Assembly (NCBI GenBank): GCA_946965045.2
Contig: OX337230.1
Coordinates: forward strand, 4,030,001 to 4,094,000
Length of the DNA: 64,000 nt
Origin: Epithemia pelagica
Taxonomy: Eukaryota; Bacillariophyta; Bacillariophyceae; Surirellales; Surirellaceae
Direction: 5' to 3'
How positions within the stretch are numbered: the first letter of the stretch is position 1; each line of letters opens with the position of its first letter. The notes under the pieces are model-generated. The model was not told the origin of the DNA, made no database searches, and was given only the letters and a program-made list of their open reading frames with translations. The position numbers and the translations under genes were made by a program. Below are positions 10,818-20,082 of the stretch, one piece after another.

Positions 10818-11660
10818 AGTAGTCCTCTCTGAGGAGGGGCGTCGCTACAGTCATTTGGTCATTCAACACAATACACAACATTTGTCTCATGGACAGTCCA
10901 TCCATTGTTTCATGCCGAAGCGGACGTGGTGGCAGTTTGCGGACGTGGGCTCGAGTGTAAACCATTGAGTTCTTTTCGAGGAGGTGGAGACTGCGAAAGT
11001 TCGGTAAAGTGATATTCAACATGACGGGACTCGAAGAAGTTCACTGTGTGCCCCTGTTTCGTGAAATACCTTCAACGAAAGTATGTGAACGACGGTTCAT
11101 CATTCCTCAATGACTTTGAGCAATGTTACGAGAGATGATTCGGAGGTATCAAATCTATCTGGATTGGATAAGTGGTACACCTATATTCTGTGCCATTCCC
11201 GTCTCGATCATTGTACCCCCACACTATGAGGTTCGATCCGTTCGGAACGGAATCGTTTCTTTGTGTATGCCAAAGAGAATTACTGGAAGGTAGTTCCCTT
11301 TGTCTCTTTAAAATCGTGAGATTAATGACTCTTTTTGGAGTAGTAACTACGAATCGCATCGTACATGGAAAATAGATTGACATCGACTACTACAATAATG
11401 TATACTTCACTCCCTTCCGACTTCAGTTTCCGATCCATTAGCCAAACGGAGAGCAGCAACAAAAGCTGCGTTTTGAGAGTGCTCTGAATGCGCCATTGAC
11501 AGTAAGTCTTCGCATAGGTAGCCCTCCGACATTTGCATGGCCTGTTCAACCAAGACCGTCTCTTTTGCCATTGTGCGGTTGGAACGCCGGTCCAGGGTTT
11601 CAATCGTTGTCCCTACTCTTGGTCCTTGTTGATAGCCAATGGGTGCTTCTTTGATACGGA
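10810..11660 (-). pseudogene. Degraded coding pieces upstream of the NTPase
   Basis: Three coding-like stretches in different frames: 11640-11420 (GPRVGTTIETLDRRSNRTM and a helical Leu/Ala-rich continuation), 11383-11126 (FVVTTPKRVINLTILKRQ...), and 11022-10810 (MVYTRAHVRKLPPRPLRHE...). None starts or ends cleanly. A GTGAAG...GATTCGTAG intron could link the first two. They probably formed one N-terminal region with the NTPase. Confidence 0.35.
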
Positions 11661-11741
11661 ATCGGTTCCGTCATCTGTACAGGTACCAGATAATTTAACT
11701 ACCACAACGAGCTTCGAGAAAAGATGGTTCGCCAAGAGTGT

Positions 11742-12614
11742 CTACCTCAAAAGCTCCATGATACCACTCCTCGCATGCAGCAATATCCCACTTCCAAGAC
11801 TCGCGTGGTCCGAAACACAGCTATCCACCATCATTCGAGTAATTTCCTCTTCTCGAAGCTTTCGCTTTTTCCCAGCTCTAGATGCTTCTGTTTTGATCTC
11901 TTGCGCTGTCTTGGTTGTGCTTACAGACTCTGTATGGAGGGCAACTGCTTTGTTTCGGAAGATGTATGGTCCACCGCAAGACCCCGGAAAACCTCCATTT
12001 TGGTACGTGAGGGTTTTGGAACCAATCACTCCGACAGATGCTTCCTTTTGCATTACGTGACATGTATCAAACTCTAGATCGTCGAGAAACAATTGCAGAG
12101 GACAATGGTAAATGTGGATCTTTTCAAGAGTAGCAGGGGTAGGAATGTCCGACTTGGAAGTGGCTAGCGGAATGGCGAAGGGCAGTGCTGGAGCTCCGTC
12201 GTGAAGCTTTAAGGATGCCCAATCAACAGGAATATTGTATGTGTGCACAGTGACAAATCTTGTTGGCGATTCTGCTGAAATTTTTCCATCCGACAATCTT
12301 CTGACAATTGTTGTGATCTTCAGGTCCAGGACCACCGAGTCGGCCTTTTCATCTCTCGACTTGACCACGACGTTGTGACATGCTGTCAACAAGAGCTTAT
12401 CGGAAATTGCAAATGCTGTTCCGATCGGCTCGGCGTCCGTGTCTTCTCCCCGATACAGAATGAAGACTCCATCTGCGACGTTTATGTGCTGCTGCTGCTG
12501 TTGTTGCTGGTGGGCGACGGCCGCAGAGGGTAGAATGAGGATGTTGTGTGACAAAAAACAACGAGACACAGAAAATCCATCTAAAACTACCAAAAGATAC
12601 GCATACAAACTCAC
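11742..12614 (-). CDS. Trypsin-like serine protease domain protein
   Basis: The 290-codon ORF has the order of a chymotrypsin-fold protease: GTAFAISDKLLLTACHNV (catalytic His, residue 80), VDWASLKL (Asp, residue 131) and GFPGSCGGPYIF (Ser, residue 212, with an oxyanion-hole Gly). The disulfide before Ser is not conserved, so an intracellular or bacterial-like S1 relative is likely. A poly-Gln run (residues 36-42) and a Lys/Arg stretch (GKKRKLREEE) flank the domain. The frame opens at GTG, not ATG; CAG|GTGAGT at 12614 looks like a splice donor, so part of residues 1-35 may be intron and the true start is uncertain. The frame stays open for about 40 coding-like codons beyond the TAG at 11742-11744, so the protease may once have been fused to the NTPase. 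Confidence 0.6.
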   Translation of the reverse strand: MSLYAYLLVVLDGFSVSRCFLSHNILILPSAAVAHQQQQQQQHINVADGVFILYRGEDTDAEPIGTAFAISDKLLLTACHNVVVKSRDEKADSVVLDLKITTIVRRLSDGKISAESPTRFVTVHTYNIPVDWASLKLHDGAPALPFAIPLATSKSDIPTPATLEKIHIYHCPLQLFLDDLEFDTCHVMQKEASVGVIGSKTLTYQNGGFPGSCGGPYIFRNKAVALHTESVSTTKTAQEIKTEASRAGKKRKLREEEITRMMVDSCVSDHASLGSGILLHARSGIMELLR

Positions 12615-12730
12615 CTGCTGGATTTAATGAAAGGATGTGCAAGAGTAATGAAAGATAAGGTCGGCAATCAAAGGAAAATTGATGGAAAAGACGGTTGGTT
12701 GTGACGCATGGAACAAATTATGAGTGAGTT
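12615..12730. other. Short gap between the protease ORF and the duplicated segment
   Basis: No gene recognised. If GTGAGT at 12614 is a real donor, the protease's first exon and promoter would be here, but no in-frame ATG exon was found. Confidence 0.3.
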
Positions 12731-13407
12731 TCAATGGCTTTTCAAATTGGGAACAAAGAAAACAAAACATAGTTGTTGCTGTGGCATTGTAGCTGAATAC
12801 CAGCCGGCCCAGATCGCCGCAGAAGATGAAATAACGTCATCTATCGGACGGTCGGAGATAGAGACAGGGTGTGCGGAGGGCAATGCTCTAGGTAATGGTG
12901 CCTGCACGACACGCCCCAGATCGTCGATTCCAGGAACGGGTGGGATATTTTGACACCAAGCTTCCAATATTTCCTCAGATTGGATGTTGATTTGATCGTG
13001 CTGACGCGCGGCGAAGCCAGAGGCGGAGTTATGATTGCTGGGTACCTTGGCATACACAACAAACTATCTAAGAAAAACAAATAATGTGTCATGACATTGA
13101 CATACGGACCATCTCTTCTCCATACCAGCTCGTCCAGATAATTGATGAAATAGACAAAGAGATTCGAATCTCAAAATCGAATACAGATACACAAATAGAA
13201 ATTCAAACTTACTGGTGCGATTGCCGCCTGGATAGGTGGACCCTTCCTGTATGTGCCGCCGGGCACGAGGGATGCAAAGCCGCCTATTTCTATGCCATTG
13301 GTATCTTCAAGGCACTCCACGCCCTTTCGATTTATGTAGCCGTTGTATTCTTGCTGATTGGAGAGTAGTAAAGGTTTGCCATCAACAGTGATTTGCTTGC
13401 CCTCCAT
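12731..13407 (-). pseudogene. 5'-partial copy of the nuclease-kinase gene
   Basis: Exon 1 (13407-13213), the intron and the first ~80 codons of exon 2 are duplicated almost exactly from 8249-7657. Homology ends at 12815, where the frame runs into unrelated sequence and stops at 12731. The nuclease core and kinase are absent, so at most a header-only protein could be made. A short cluster of changes at about 13013-13050 alters the first exon-2 residues relative to copy A. Confidence 0.75.
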
Positions 13408-14794
13408 GGTGTTGTTCCAATCTTTCTGTGGTACTCCCAATTACCTTTTCACCAAAAACCTATTCATTTCGCCGACTCACGAGGGAGTGTGAGGTTTCCT
13501 ATCTCCTATCACCGAACTGCTGACGTTCCCTACTCTTCCTTCATATTCCCCTACAATACGACTCATTCTACATCTCTCGGTTTCAGTTGTACTGTTTTCA
13601 TTTTTTTGACGTCACTGTAGAGATTAAAGTATTCCCATGTTCGTCTGAGTTCAGTAAGGGCTGGGTAAGCCGATCCATGTTCGGCTAAGTAGGCTCAGTA
13701 CAAAAGCTACGTAGAGTACATAAAATCAGATAGTACACGTCACGCCGGAAATGGTCGGAATTTCAAAAAAATGCAAAAACGCTCGACAATGATGGCGAGA
13801 TCCGGTGACGCCGTATGCATTCACCCATGCATCGCATAAACATCCAACCACCGTTAGTCCTTTGCCTTTACCTTTTAAATTGTTGTCTGAAATAACAGAA
13901 GATTTGCCAAGTTGGCTGAAAAGGTACGCTCATTTTTCTGCTGCGATGAAATCGAACGACCGCCCTAACTCATTCATTTTTCAAGGGTGCCTGAATCAAA
14001 GTGAAAGCGAAGTTGCTCTAGTAGTAAAGATTCTTATTGTAAAAGTGATTCAGGCAGGCTCAATTGTTCAGGAAGTTATTGCCATGGGGGTGATGACTTC
14101 CATCATTGTCGAGCGATGGCTTCCAATTTGCATTGTTTCTCGTGGCAGCACGTTTTCAATTTGCGACTCGATGTGACCATCCGCCCCACTTCGTACACAG
14201 ACGAAAATAGTACTACGTAGCTTTTGTACTGAGCCTACTTAGCCGAACATGGATCGGCTTACCCAGCCCTTATGAACGGGACGGGTGGGCCGTAAGGGGG
14301 TATGTTATCGGGCGCGCGGAGCATGGGCGGAGCATGGATATGGGGGGAGCAATGCATGCTCCACGATGCATGCTCCGCGCGTCTATATTATCGGTGGGCG
14401 GATGCAGAGATGCGGAGCATGCGCGGCGCGCGCGCTCAAAATCCTCGACCGTCACGGAAACGCGTATGGGTCGCCTTAAGTATGGAATCGAGCAACTTTG
14501 GGAAGACGATGGCAAGCAAAGGGGTGGTTTCCGGACACAATAATCATTCCCTTTATAGACTACTTATCATTTAGAGTATCCATTGGATATTTCACCTGTT
14601 GTTCTGTTGGCCCTACGAGCTCATGTGGGAAAGACACGTCAATTTCCATGCTCTATGGAAACACAACCTCCACCATGAGGATGGAAAAGACTCCTAAAGA
14701 GCAAGGCAGCAACAGTTGGCCGACTATATGTACTTGTCTACAATACTAGTGCCTAGATAGACTCTGTCATCGCTTTTGTCCATGACAAATCCAT
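12815..14794. repeat. Segmental duplication, copy B (contains the MITE)
   Basis: Counterpart of 7657-9022, interrupted at 13657-14272 by the 614-bp element plus one TA. Endpoints are sharp: CGCCGCAGAAG at 12815 and ...AATCCAT at 14794, beyond which both sides differ from copy A. Confidence 0.9.
13657..14270. mobile_element. 614-bp MITE with 58-bp perfect terminal inverted repeats, TA target duplication
   Basis: Ends are AGGGCTGGGTAAGCCGATCC... and its exact reverse complement over 58 bp (13657-13714 and 14213-14270). TA flanks both sides (13655-13656, 14271-14272). Copy A of the host duplication (8478-8490) has the intact site TTCAGTATGAAC with a single TA, so insertion and duplication are directly visible. 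A second internal inverted pair, GCTCGACAATGATGG, lies near 13782 and 14105. TA duplication points to a Tc1/mariner-type transposase supplied in trans. The 123-codon ORF inside (13805-14176) has no recognised transposase motif. Confidence 0.92.
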
Positions 14795-14993
14795 CATCGG
14801 AAGACTTCGACTGTTCGACGCATTGAGTGTGTGGTGTGTGGGCGCGTGATTTTGCTTCCAACCATGCTCCACCCGCACTCTTCCTCCGCATGTAAATTTT
14901 TTGGAGGAAAGCTCTATATCCGGGTTGGTTTGGCCTTTCTCCGCCCATATCATGCTCCGCACATGCTCCGCGCGCCCGATAATATACCCCCTA
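14293..14993. repeat. Inverted repeat pair, possible second MITE-like structure
   Basis: The left arm 14293-14345 (TAAGGGGGTATGTTATCGGG, then GCGCGCGGAGCATG) matches the right arm 14941-14993 in reverse complement with a few mismatches, and TA sits at both outer ends. Against a simple element: the left arm belongs to the duplicated segment and is also at 8511, while the right arm lies beyond the duplication boundary at 14794. Confidence 0.4.
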
Positions 14994-15036
14994 AGGCTTG
15001 GGGTCTGGGGTGGGAATTTCCAGAAAGACCAGCTGT
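14795..15036. other. Unassigned spacer between duplication copy B and the inverted-repeat bracket
   Basis: Contains the right arm of the inverted pair above and GCATGCTCCGC-type words. No gene. Confidence 0.4.
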
Positions 15037-15148
15037 AAGGCCGTTCCTTACGCCAAACCAAACCAAACCTGAATCCTCAAATTTCACCATCATGACGCCA
15101 TATATCCGGGTATTTTGGCTTTTCAGGTTTGGTTCAGATTATTTTGAT

Positions 15149-15170
15149 CCAAACCTGATATCAGGTTTGG
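15149..15170. repeat. 22-bp perfect palindrome in subterminal repeat cluster
   Basis: CCAAACCTGA followed by TATCAGGTTTGG is self-complementary. Four further AAACCTGA/TCAGGTTT words lie at about 15063-15200. Clustered short repeats next to an element end are typical transposase-binding sites; that role is inferred. Confidence 0.6.
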
Positions 15171-15199
15171 TTCAGATTGGCGCGTTTACCAAACCTGAA

Positions 15200-15861
15200 A
15201 CACACTAGGGATAAAGTTTTCGTTATACTAATGTACACCTTTCATACAGTTTCGAATTCGACTTGGCATGCGTGCGTTGAACTCCAACGGTCACACGTCC
15301 CCCTATCTCTAATGAAATGAGACGACATGTGTACGATGGAATTCTTTTAGTATTCAATTTAATGAAGTCAAATGGGGGAAGTTGGGGGACGAGGCGCGGT
15401 CTCTGACTTTGGTTTGGTTGAGTGTAAGGACCAGGGTCTGGAATTCAAAAAGTGGGACTTTAATGACTTTAGGGAATGTAACTTAAATTTAGCTTGAATT
15501 AAGCCATTCAATTGAAATCCTCCTCCTTTACTTTCATTGAATTTCACAATCCACTCAACTCAATACCGATTTTTTCTTGGATTCACTATTCTGATTCAAG
15601 TCTCATCATCTCAGACGGGGAATGTCAATTCCCTGATTCAATTCCCAATTCACTAAAATAGACACTTCCCAATTCCATTCAATTCACTTCTTTATCAGAC
15701 GATATCAATTCCCAATCCAATCCAATTCCTTCTTACTCACTATAAGAATTTGAGAATCCAATCAATTTTCTCCTACGCACAGATGGAATTACCATTCTCC
15801 CCCCAATGTGTCATGTGAATTACGTTTCTATACAATATCACACAGTGACCCTACCTTCAAC
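15200..15861. other. AT-rich non-coding stretch before the copia insertion
   Basis: No gene. Dense in CAATTC/GAATTG words, mirrored at 39600-39790. It forms the left interior of the candidate large element; the copia target duplicate CGCCT is at 15862-15866. Confidence 0.5.
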
Positions 15862-15866
15862 CGCCT

Positions 15867-16368
15867 AGTCGCAGTTTATGTTTTTAGCACCAGTCGCGTT
15901 TCCAAATTTGTATTTGTGTTTTGAAATATTGAATTTGCACGACTGGCAGTTTGTGTTGCATGACCCAATGATATAAGCCTACATGTCGGAATCCGCGCAT
16001 GCATAACGCGCAGGATGGGCTTTGGCGCCACAGAACGCCGGGCCACTCGCCGTTTGTGTCTACGACACTCATGTTTTGCTAACTAACCTATGACACAACA
16101 AACAACAAATGAGATAACTATCGTCCATTTGAATCAAGCTGTGCGTTGCAAGATAGCAGATCAATTCCTGGAAACCAAAGCGAGGAATCAAAATGAGGAA
16201 CTCAAGATCACTTTGTTTACTCTATAGCTTTAATCATAATATCGATACAGGAGTTTTTGCAACGCAAAAGACTTCTAGGTTGGTGTGGAGACTTGATCAA
16301 TCTCCACCCCGACTACGCGGTATTCCCCTAGCTATTAGTATACCCAGTGTATGCTAGTGACTTTGACA
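15867..16368 (+). repeat. 5' LTR of copia 1
   Basis: 502 bp, starts AGTCGCAGTTTATG and ends GACTTTGACA. It does not begin with the usual TG. The primer-binding region GGTTATTATGCCC follows directly. Confidence 0.95.
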
Positions 16369-16600
16369 GGTTATTATGCCCAAATTACAGCCTAACCCGC
16401 TACCGTTTCCTCTGTTCTAGCCCAACGACCATCATCGTCGGACTACCCCTTCTCGAGATTTTTGACAGGCCAACAAGCTGTCTACCCCAAGCGACGCTTC
16501 GCCATCGACTCTAGGGAGCCACTTCTCCTTTGAGCCAATTGAAGAAGAAATCGTCTTCAACAGTTCCAGTTCTCACGGAAACGCCTCGGACACCTCCAGC

Positions 16601-17674
16601 ATGGCAAGTTCTGAAACTACACCCAAGCCCACTTTCAAGCCACCCAAGCCCACAATGGGCGATCTTGTTCAACTCGACGAGTACAAGTGGGCGGCTTGGA
16701 CCGGCGGAAAGCCTCTCCCCACCTGGAAAGGACTCGACCCAACCGCCAAAACCTACCCTGCAACTCCTCACCAACGACGATTCGGCAAAGACATCACCGG
16801 ATTCGAGACTCGCTGCAGTGGATTGTCAATTCGTTACAAAAAGGGAGACAACCTCCACGAATTTATGAAGCGTCTCAACGACATCTTCGTACTCCGAGGT
16901 CTCGACACCATCTGCTACCTCGCCGATCCAGCCAACCCAAAAGAGATGCAACACATTGTCAATGAGCACACTCGCTTTAACCTCAAGCTTGTGCAGAAGG
17001 CAGCCCCTGTGCACTGCGCCAACTTCGACCCATATGATTCAGAGAACGACACCGCTGCACGCATGTGTCTCCTCGACTCTGTCGAACTGAAGATTCGCAA
17101 GATGTTAGAAACAAAGACGAACACAACGGACTCCTTTCTCGTTACCTGGATGACTTTTATTAACCTTCTCCAATCCGACTCGGTTCAGAAATACGATGCT
17201 CTATCCGCCAAGATCGCAAGCCGAACCCCATTCATGTATCCAGGGCAGAACATCTCTGAAATGGCTGCACACATGAAGGCAGATTGTGAGGATCTGTTTG
17301 CATCAGGATTTTACAAACAAACACTTACCTTGTCCGTTCTCCAAGCCTTTGCACTCGCAAATGGAGATCCTCTGTACAACCTTGGATTGTTGAATCTGTA
17401 CCCACAAGTTCAGCAACGAATTCTCGAGATTCGATACATGACGGAACAAGACCAACAAGATACTCTTGATAAAGAAGGACTCTCTTTTGCCCACATCTGT
17501 GACAAAGCCAAAGCTCTGTACATGGATGCCATGAACCTCAAGAAATGGCCAGCTTCCACCCACAACAAAGACTCCAAGACACCTCCTGCAGCCTTTGCCA
17601 ACCTCTCGGAAGTACAAGCCATGGCCCTTCGTCAACACATGGGAGACACCCCTTGTCGAAAGGAGCATGTCTAA
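16601..17674 (+). CDS. gag: copia 1 gag (capsid part)
   Basis: 357 codons, mostly helical, with no enzyme motif, right after the LTR and leader, as expected for capsid. The frame ends with TAA at 17672-17674, seven bases into the zinc-knuckle codons, which are read in another frame by the next ORF. Gag therefore needs a -1 (or +2) frame change somewhere in 17545-17667 to gain its nucleic-acid-binding knuckle, or one base is wrong here. I saw no canonical slippery heptamer in frame. Confidence 0.75.
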   Translation: MASSETTPKPTFKPPKPTMGDLVQLDEYKWAAWTGGKPLPTWKGLDPTAKTYPATPHQRRFGKDITGFETRCSGLSIRYKKGDNLHEFMKRLNDIFVLRGLDTICYLADPANPKEMQHIVNEHTRFNLKLVQKAAPVHCANFDPYDSENDTAARMCLLDSVELKIRKMLETKTNTTDSFLVTWMTFINLLQSDSVQKYDALSAKIASRTPFMYPGQNISEMAAHMKADCEDLFASGFYKQTLTLSVLQAFALANGDPLYNLGLLNLYPQVQQRILEIRYMTEQDQQDTLDKEGLSFAHICDKAKALYMDAMNLKKWPASTHNKDSKTPPAAFANLSEVQAMALRQHMGDTPCRKEHV

Positions 17675-19995
17675 TTTGTGGCAGTTTCGACCACTGGGCG
17701 AAAGATTGTCCCCACAAAAGTTCCAAGCAAGCTTTTGGACCACGCGCACACTCGCGCGGTGGCAGTCGCGGATCTCTCAACCAGAAACCCAAGGGAAACT
17801 CCAATCGCACCTCCAGAAGCAACAACAAGACAACCACCAAATCAAACTCGGGATCCTCCGTCAACTGGAAGTACCAAGCACCCTCCCAAGGACAGTCCGA
17901 AACGAAGACAGTCGAAGGGAAAACTTGGTACTGGTGCGCCCACTGCGGCCGATGGACCGGCACCCACTCCACGGCACAGCACTCGGATGACTACAAGGGG
18001 CACTCCAAGTCCAACAAGAAAACATCCAACCCTGGCGGAATCACAGCCCCTCAGGCAAACATGATCTCCCTAGATCTTGATGCTGGCGCCTGGGCAGCAC
18101 GATTTCCCGTCCGAAACCTCCTCTCAGTCGAAGACTTTGACTCTGTCGCTCCTGATCAAACCCAAGACGACATCGACAGCATGCCATCCATCCCTGACTC
18201 GTTCTGGGACACGTTCTCCGCATCGGGCCCCAAAGATGATGATGATAATGTGTCGATTGTTGTTTCAGAGGGAGAAGAACGTCGAGACACCACACAAAAC
18301 GAGTCTCTCCTCAACAACACCGTTGAAACCACCGACATGTTGTTGGATACGAGACCGGTTGATTGTTGCGACGACGCCAAATCCAACGATGCAAGCGATG
18401 AAAGCTCTGCAACCACAGAACTGCCTCCACTGATTCCACGCTTTCAAGACGACGAAGAAGAGGATCCAGACTTGGCCTCTCTGTTCAGGAACGTCGATTC
18501 CGACCAAACCGACGAATCGGTCGAACTCCCACCTCTCGTTCCACGACCAATCACACCCTATGGCCTTCATCAAGCTCCGGCAACATTTCGTCCCCTCACA
18601 TTCATTGACCCCGACGACCTCTCAATCGCAGAATCATCGGACGAAGAAGAAGACAACGATCCAAACGCCCCAAACCGAGATTTGATGGCTCTTCCACCCA
18701 ACATCCGACAAGCCTTCATCCAAGCTGCAACGGATGAACTACGCCGCGTCATGAACCTGCACCGCATTGTTCATCCACCAGAAGACTCCGACGACGAAGC
18801 TACCGAGACAGGTGACACCGCAAGCACCACCGACAACGATGCAGCCGACGGAGAAAATGACCAAGACGATGAAGAAGATGACGAAGAGGAAGAAGATGAA
18901 GACACCGACGACGACGACCCAAATGGAGACGCCGACGACGAAGCAGATGACAACGATCACGATGATGACAACAACGACGGAGCCTGCCCACCTACGATGG
19001 CAAACGAAACAAACAACGAGAGTGAGACAGATGAAGAACAAGATCCAGCACCCGAACCACCGGACATCGACTTTACCGTAGATCTAAATAAACTGAATCT
19101 CACTGCCAAAGTGGCAACCATCAACTCACCTTGGAAAGAGTACAACAACTCAAATGTCGGCGAAACTGAACGAACCGACGACACCTGGTATGACTTCTAT
19201 GAAGCAACATTCACATTTGACAAGAATGCAGATCCACAGAACACTGACATCCACACGAAAATTCCGTCAGACTGTCCAGTGAAACACGAACAAGACCAAA
19301 AGGAACCGCCCAACTTCCATGAACAAGACCAAGCAACACCTGATAGGAAGATGCCGGCGATTCAAGACGATGAAGTATCCTCCATTGAGTGGGAAACGCC
19401 TCCCAGTACTAACAGTGCACTCTCGCCCAACAGCCTAGATCTGTCGTCCATCACCCCAACACGACTCTTCCACGCGCCGGGCGAGCCCTCAGCCCCCAAG
19501 AAACGTCCCTCCTCTCCCATTATTCCCTTTGCAACTCGTCAAAGGCAAATGATGGGAGAAGACGACCCAGCCATCCGTCAAGACCACATTGAGAGCCTAG
19601 TGGAGCACTTTATCCACACACACACGGCCTATCACAAAGAAGAAAATCCACGTTTGAAGAAGACTTTAGAACAACAACTACCTTCTCTCCAACAGAAACT
19701 GAAGGAAGCACTAACCGCTCTCCAACTAGACGAGCAAGTACATCACAGCCGTCTCAGCATGGAAACACCAAGTCTGAGCAGTACCCTGCACACGGCATGG
19801 GAGTTGGCCACCATCTCCGACTATGGTGCCATCATCATCAAGCAGAACAAACAAGGACTCCCTGGTCATGCCATGGATATCACCATCAATCCAAATGACA
19901 TCACCCCGGACTCCCACGACGAACATCTGACTAACCTGCCCAGCAAACAAGCCGCCCATGTCGTGACCACCAAGTTTACGACAAAACCGAAATGA
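17545..19995 (+). CDS. copia 1 zinc-knuckle and acidic ORF (gag extension)
   Basis: 816 codons. The CCHC knuckle CLICGSFDHWAKDC is at about 17668-17709, followed by a basic Ser/Asn/Arg-rich nucleic-acid-binding stretch, then a very acidic Asp/Glu-rich tract at about 18780-18990, and a C-terminal helical part. It overlaps gag by 130 nt in the other frame. The stop is a single TGA at 19993-19995; the same frame then stays open through the start of the protease-integrase ORF. The acidic tract is unusual for copia and has no enzyme motif. Confidence 0.6.
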   Translation: MASFHPQQRLQDTSCSLCQPLGSTSHGPSSTHGRHPLSKGACLICGSFDHWAKDCPHKSSKQAFGPRAHSRGGSRGSLNQKPKGNSNRTSRSNNKTTTKSNSGSSVNWKYQAPSQGQSETKTVEGKTWYWCAHCGRWTGTHSTAQHSDDYKGHSKSNKKTSNPGGITAPQANMISLDLDAGAWAARFPVRNLLSVEDFDSVAPDQTQDDIDSMPSIPDSFWDTFSASGPKDDDDNVSIVVSEGEERRDTTQNESLLNNTVETTDMLLDTRPVDCCDDAKSNDASDESSATTELPPLIPRFQDDEEEDPDLASLFRNVDSDQTDESVELPPLVPRPITPYGLHQAPATFRPLTFIDPDDLSIAESSDEEEDNDPNAPNRDLMALPPNIRQAFIQAATDELRRVMNLHRIVHPPEDSDDEATETGDTASTTDNDAADGENDQDDEEDDEEEEDEDTDDDDPNGDADDEADDNDHDDDNNDGACPPTMANETNNESETDEEQDPAPEPPDIDFTVDLNKLNLTAKVATINSPWKEYNNSNVGETERTDDTWYDFYEATFTFDKNADPQNTDIHTKIPSDCPVKHEQDQKEPPNFHEQDQATPDRKMPAIQDDEVSSIEWETPPSTNSALSPNSLDLSSITPTRLFHAPGEPSAPKKRPSSPIIPFATRQRQMMGEDDPAIRQDHIESLVEHFIHTHTAYHKEENPRLKKTLEQQLPSLQQKLKEALTALQLDEQVHHSRLSMETPSLSSTLHTAWELATISDYGAIIIKQNKQGLPGHAMDITINPNDITPDSHDEHLTNLPSKQAAHVVTTKFTTKPK

Positions 19996-20082
19996 AAGAA
20001 AAAGAAACCACTTCGTCTGAACCTTCCTTCTAATCCCAATCGTCATCAATTCTTTCCACCACTGACTTCTACAAGAACACTG

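Noticed and set aside
11650-11744. Intron from AG|GTAGAC to TGTACAG linking the protease ORF to downstream coding
   Set aside because: Joining there creates an immediate stop (AGA TGA), so it does not rescue the frame.
14293-14993. Second complete MITE in duplication copy B
   Set aside because: The left arm is part of the older duplicated block and the right arm lies outside it; the pair may be fortuitous neighbours, so it is listed only as an inverted repeat.
16369-16600. A tRNA gene after the 5' LTR
   Set aside because: Only a short primer-binding region; no cloverleaf could be drawn.
18739-19041. Hydrophobic Val/Ile-rich ORF on the - strand
   Set aside because: Antisense of the Asp/Glu-rich tract of copia 1; GAC/GAT runs always give Val/Ile on the other strand.
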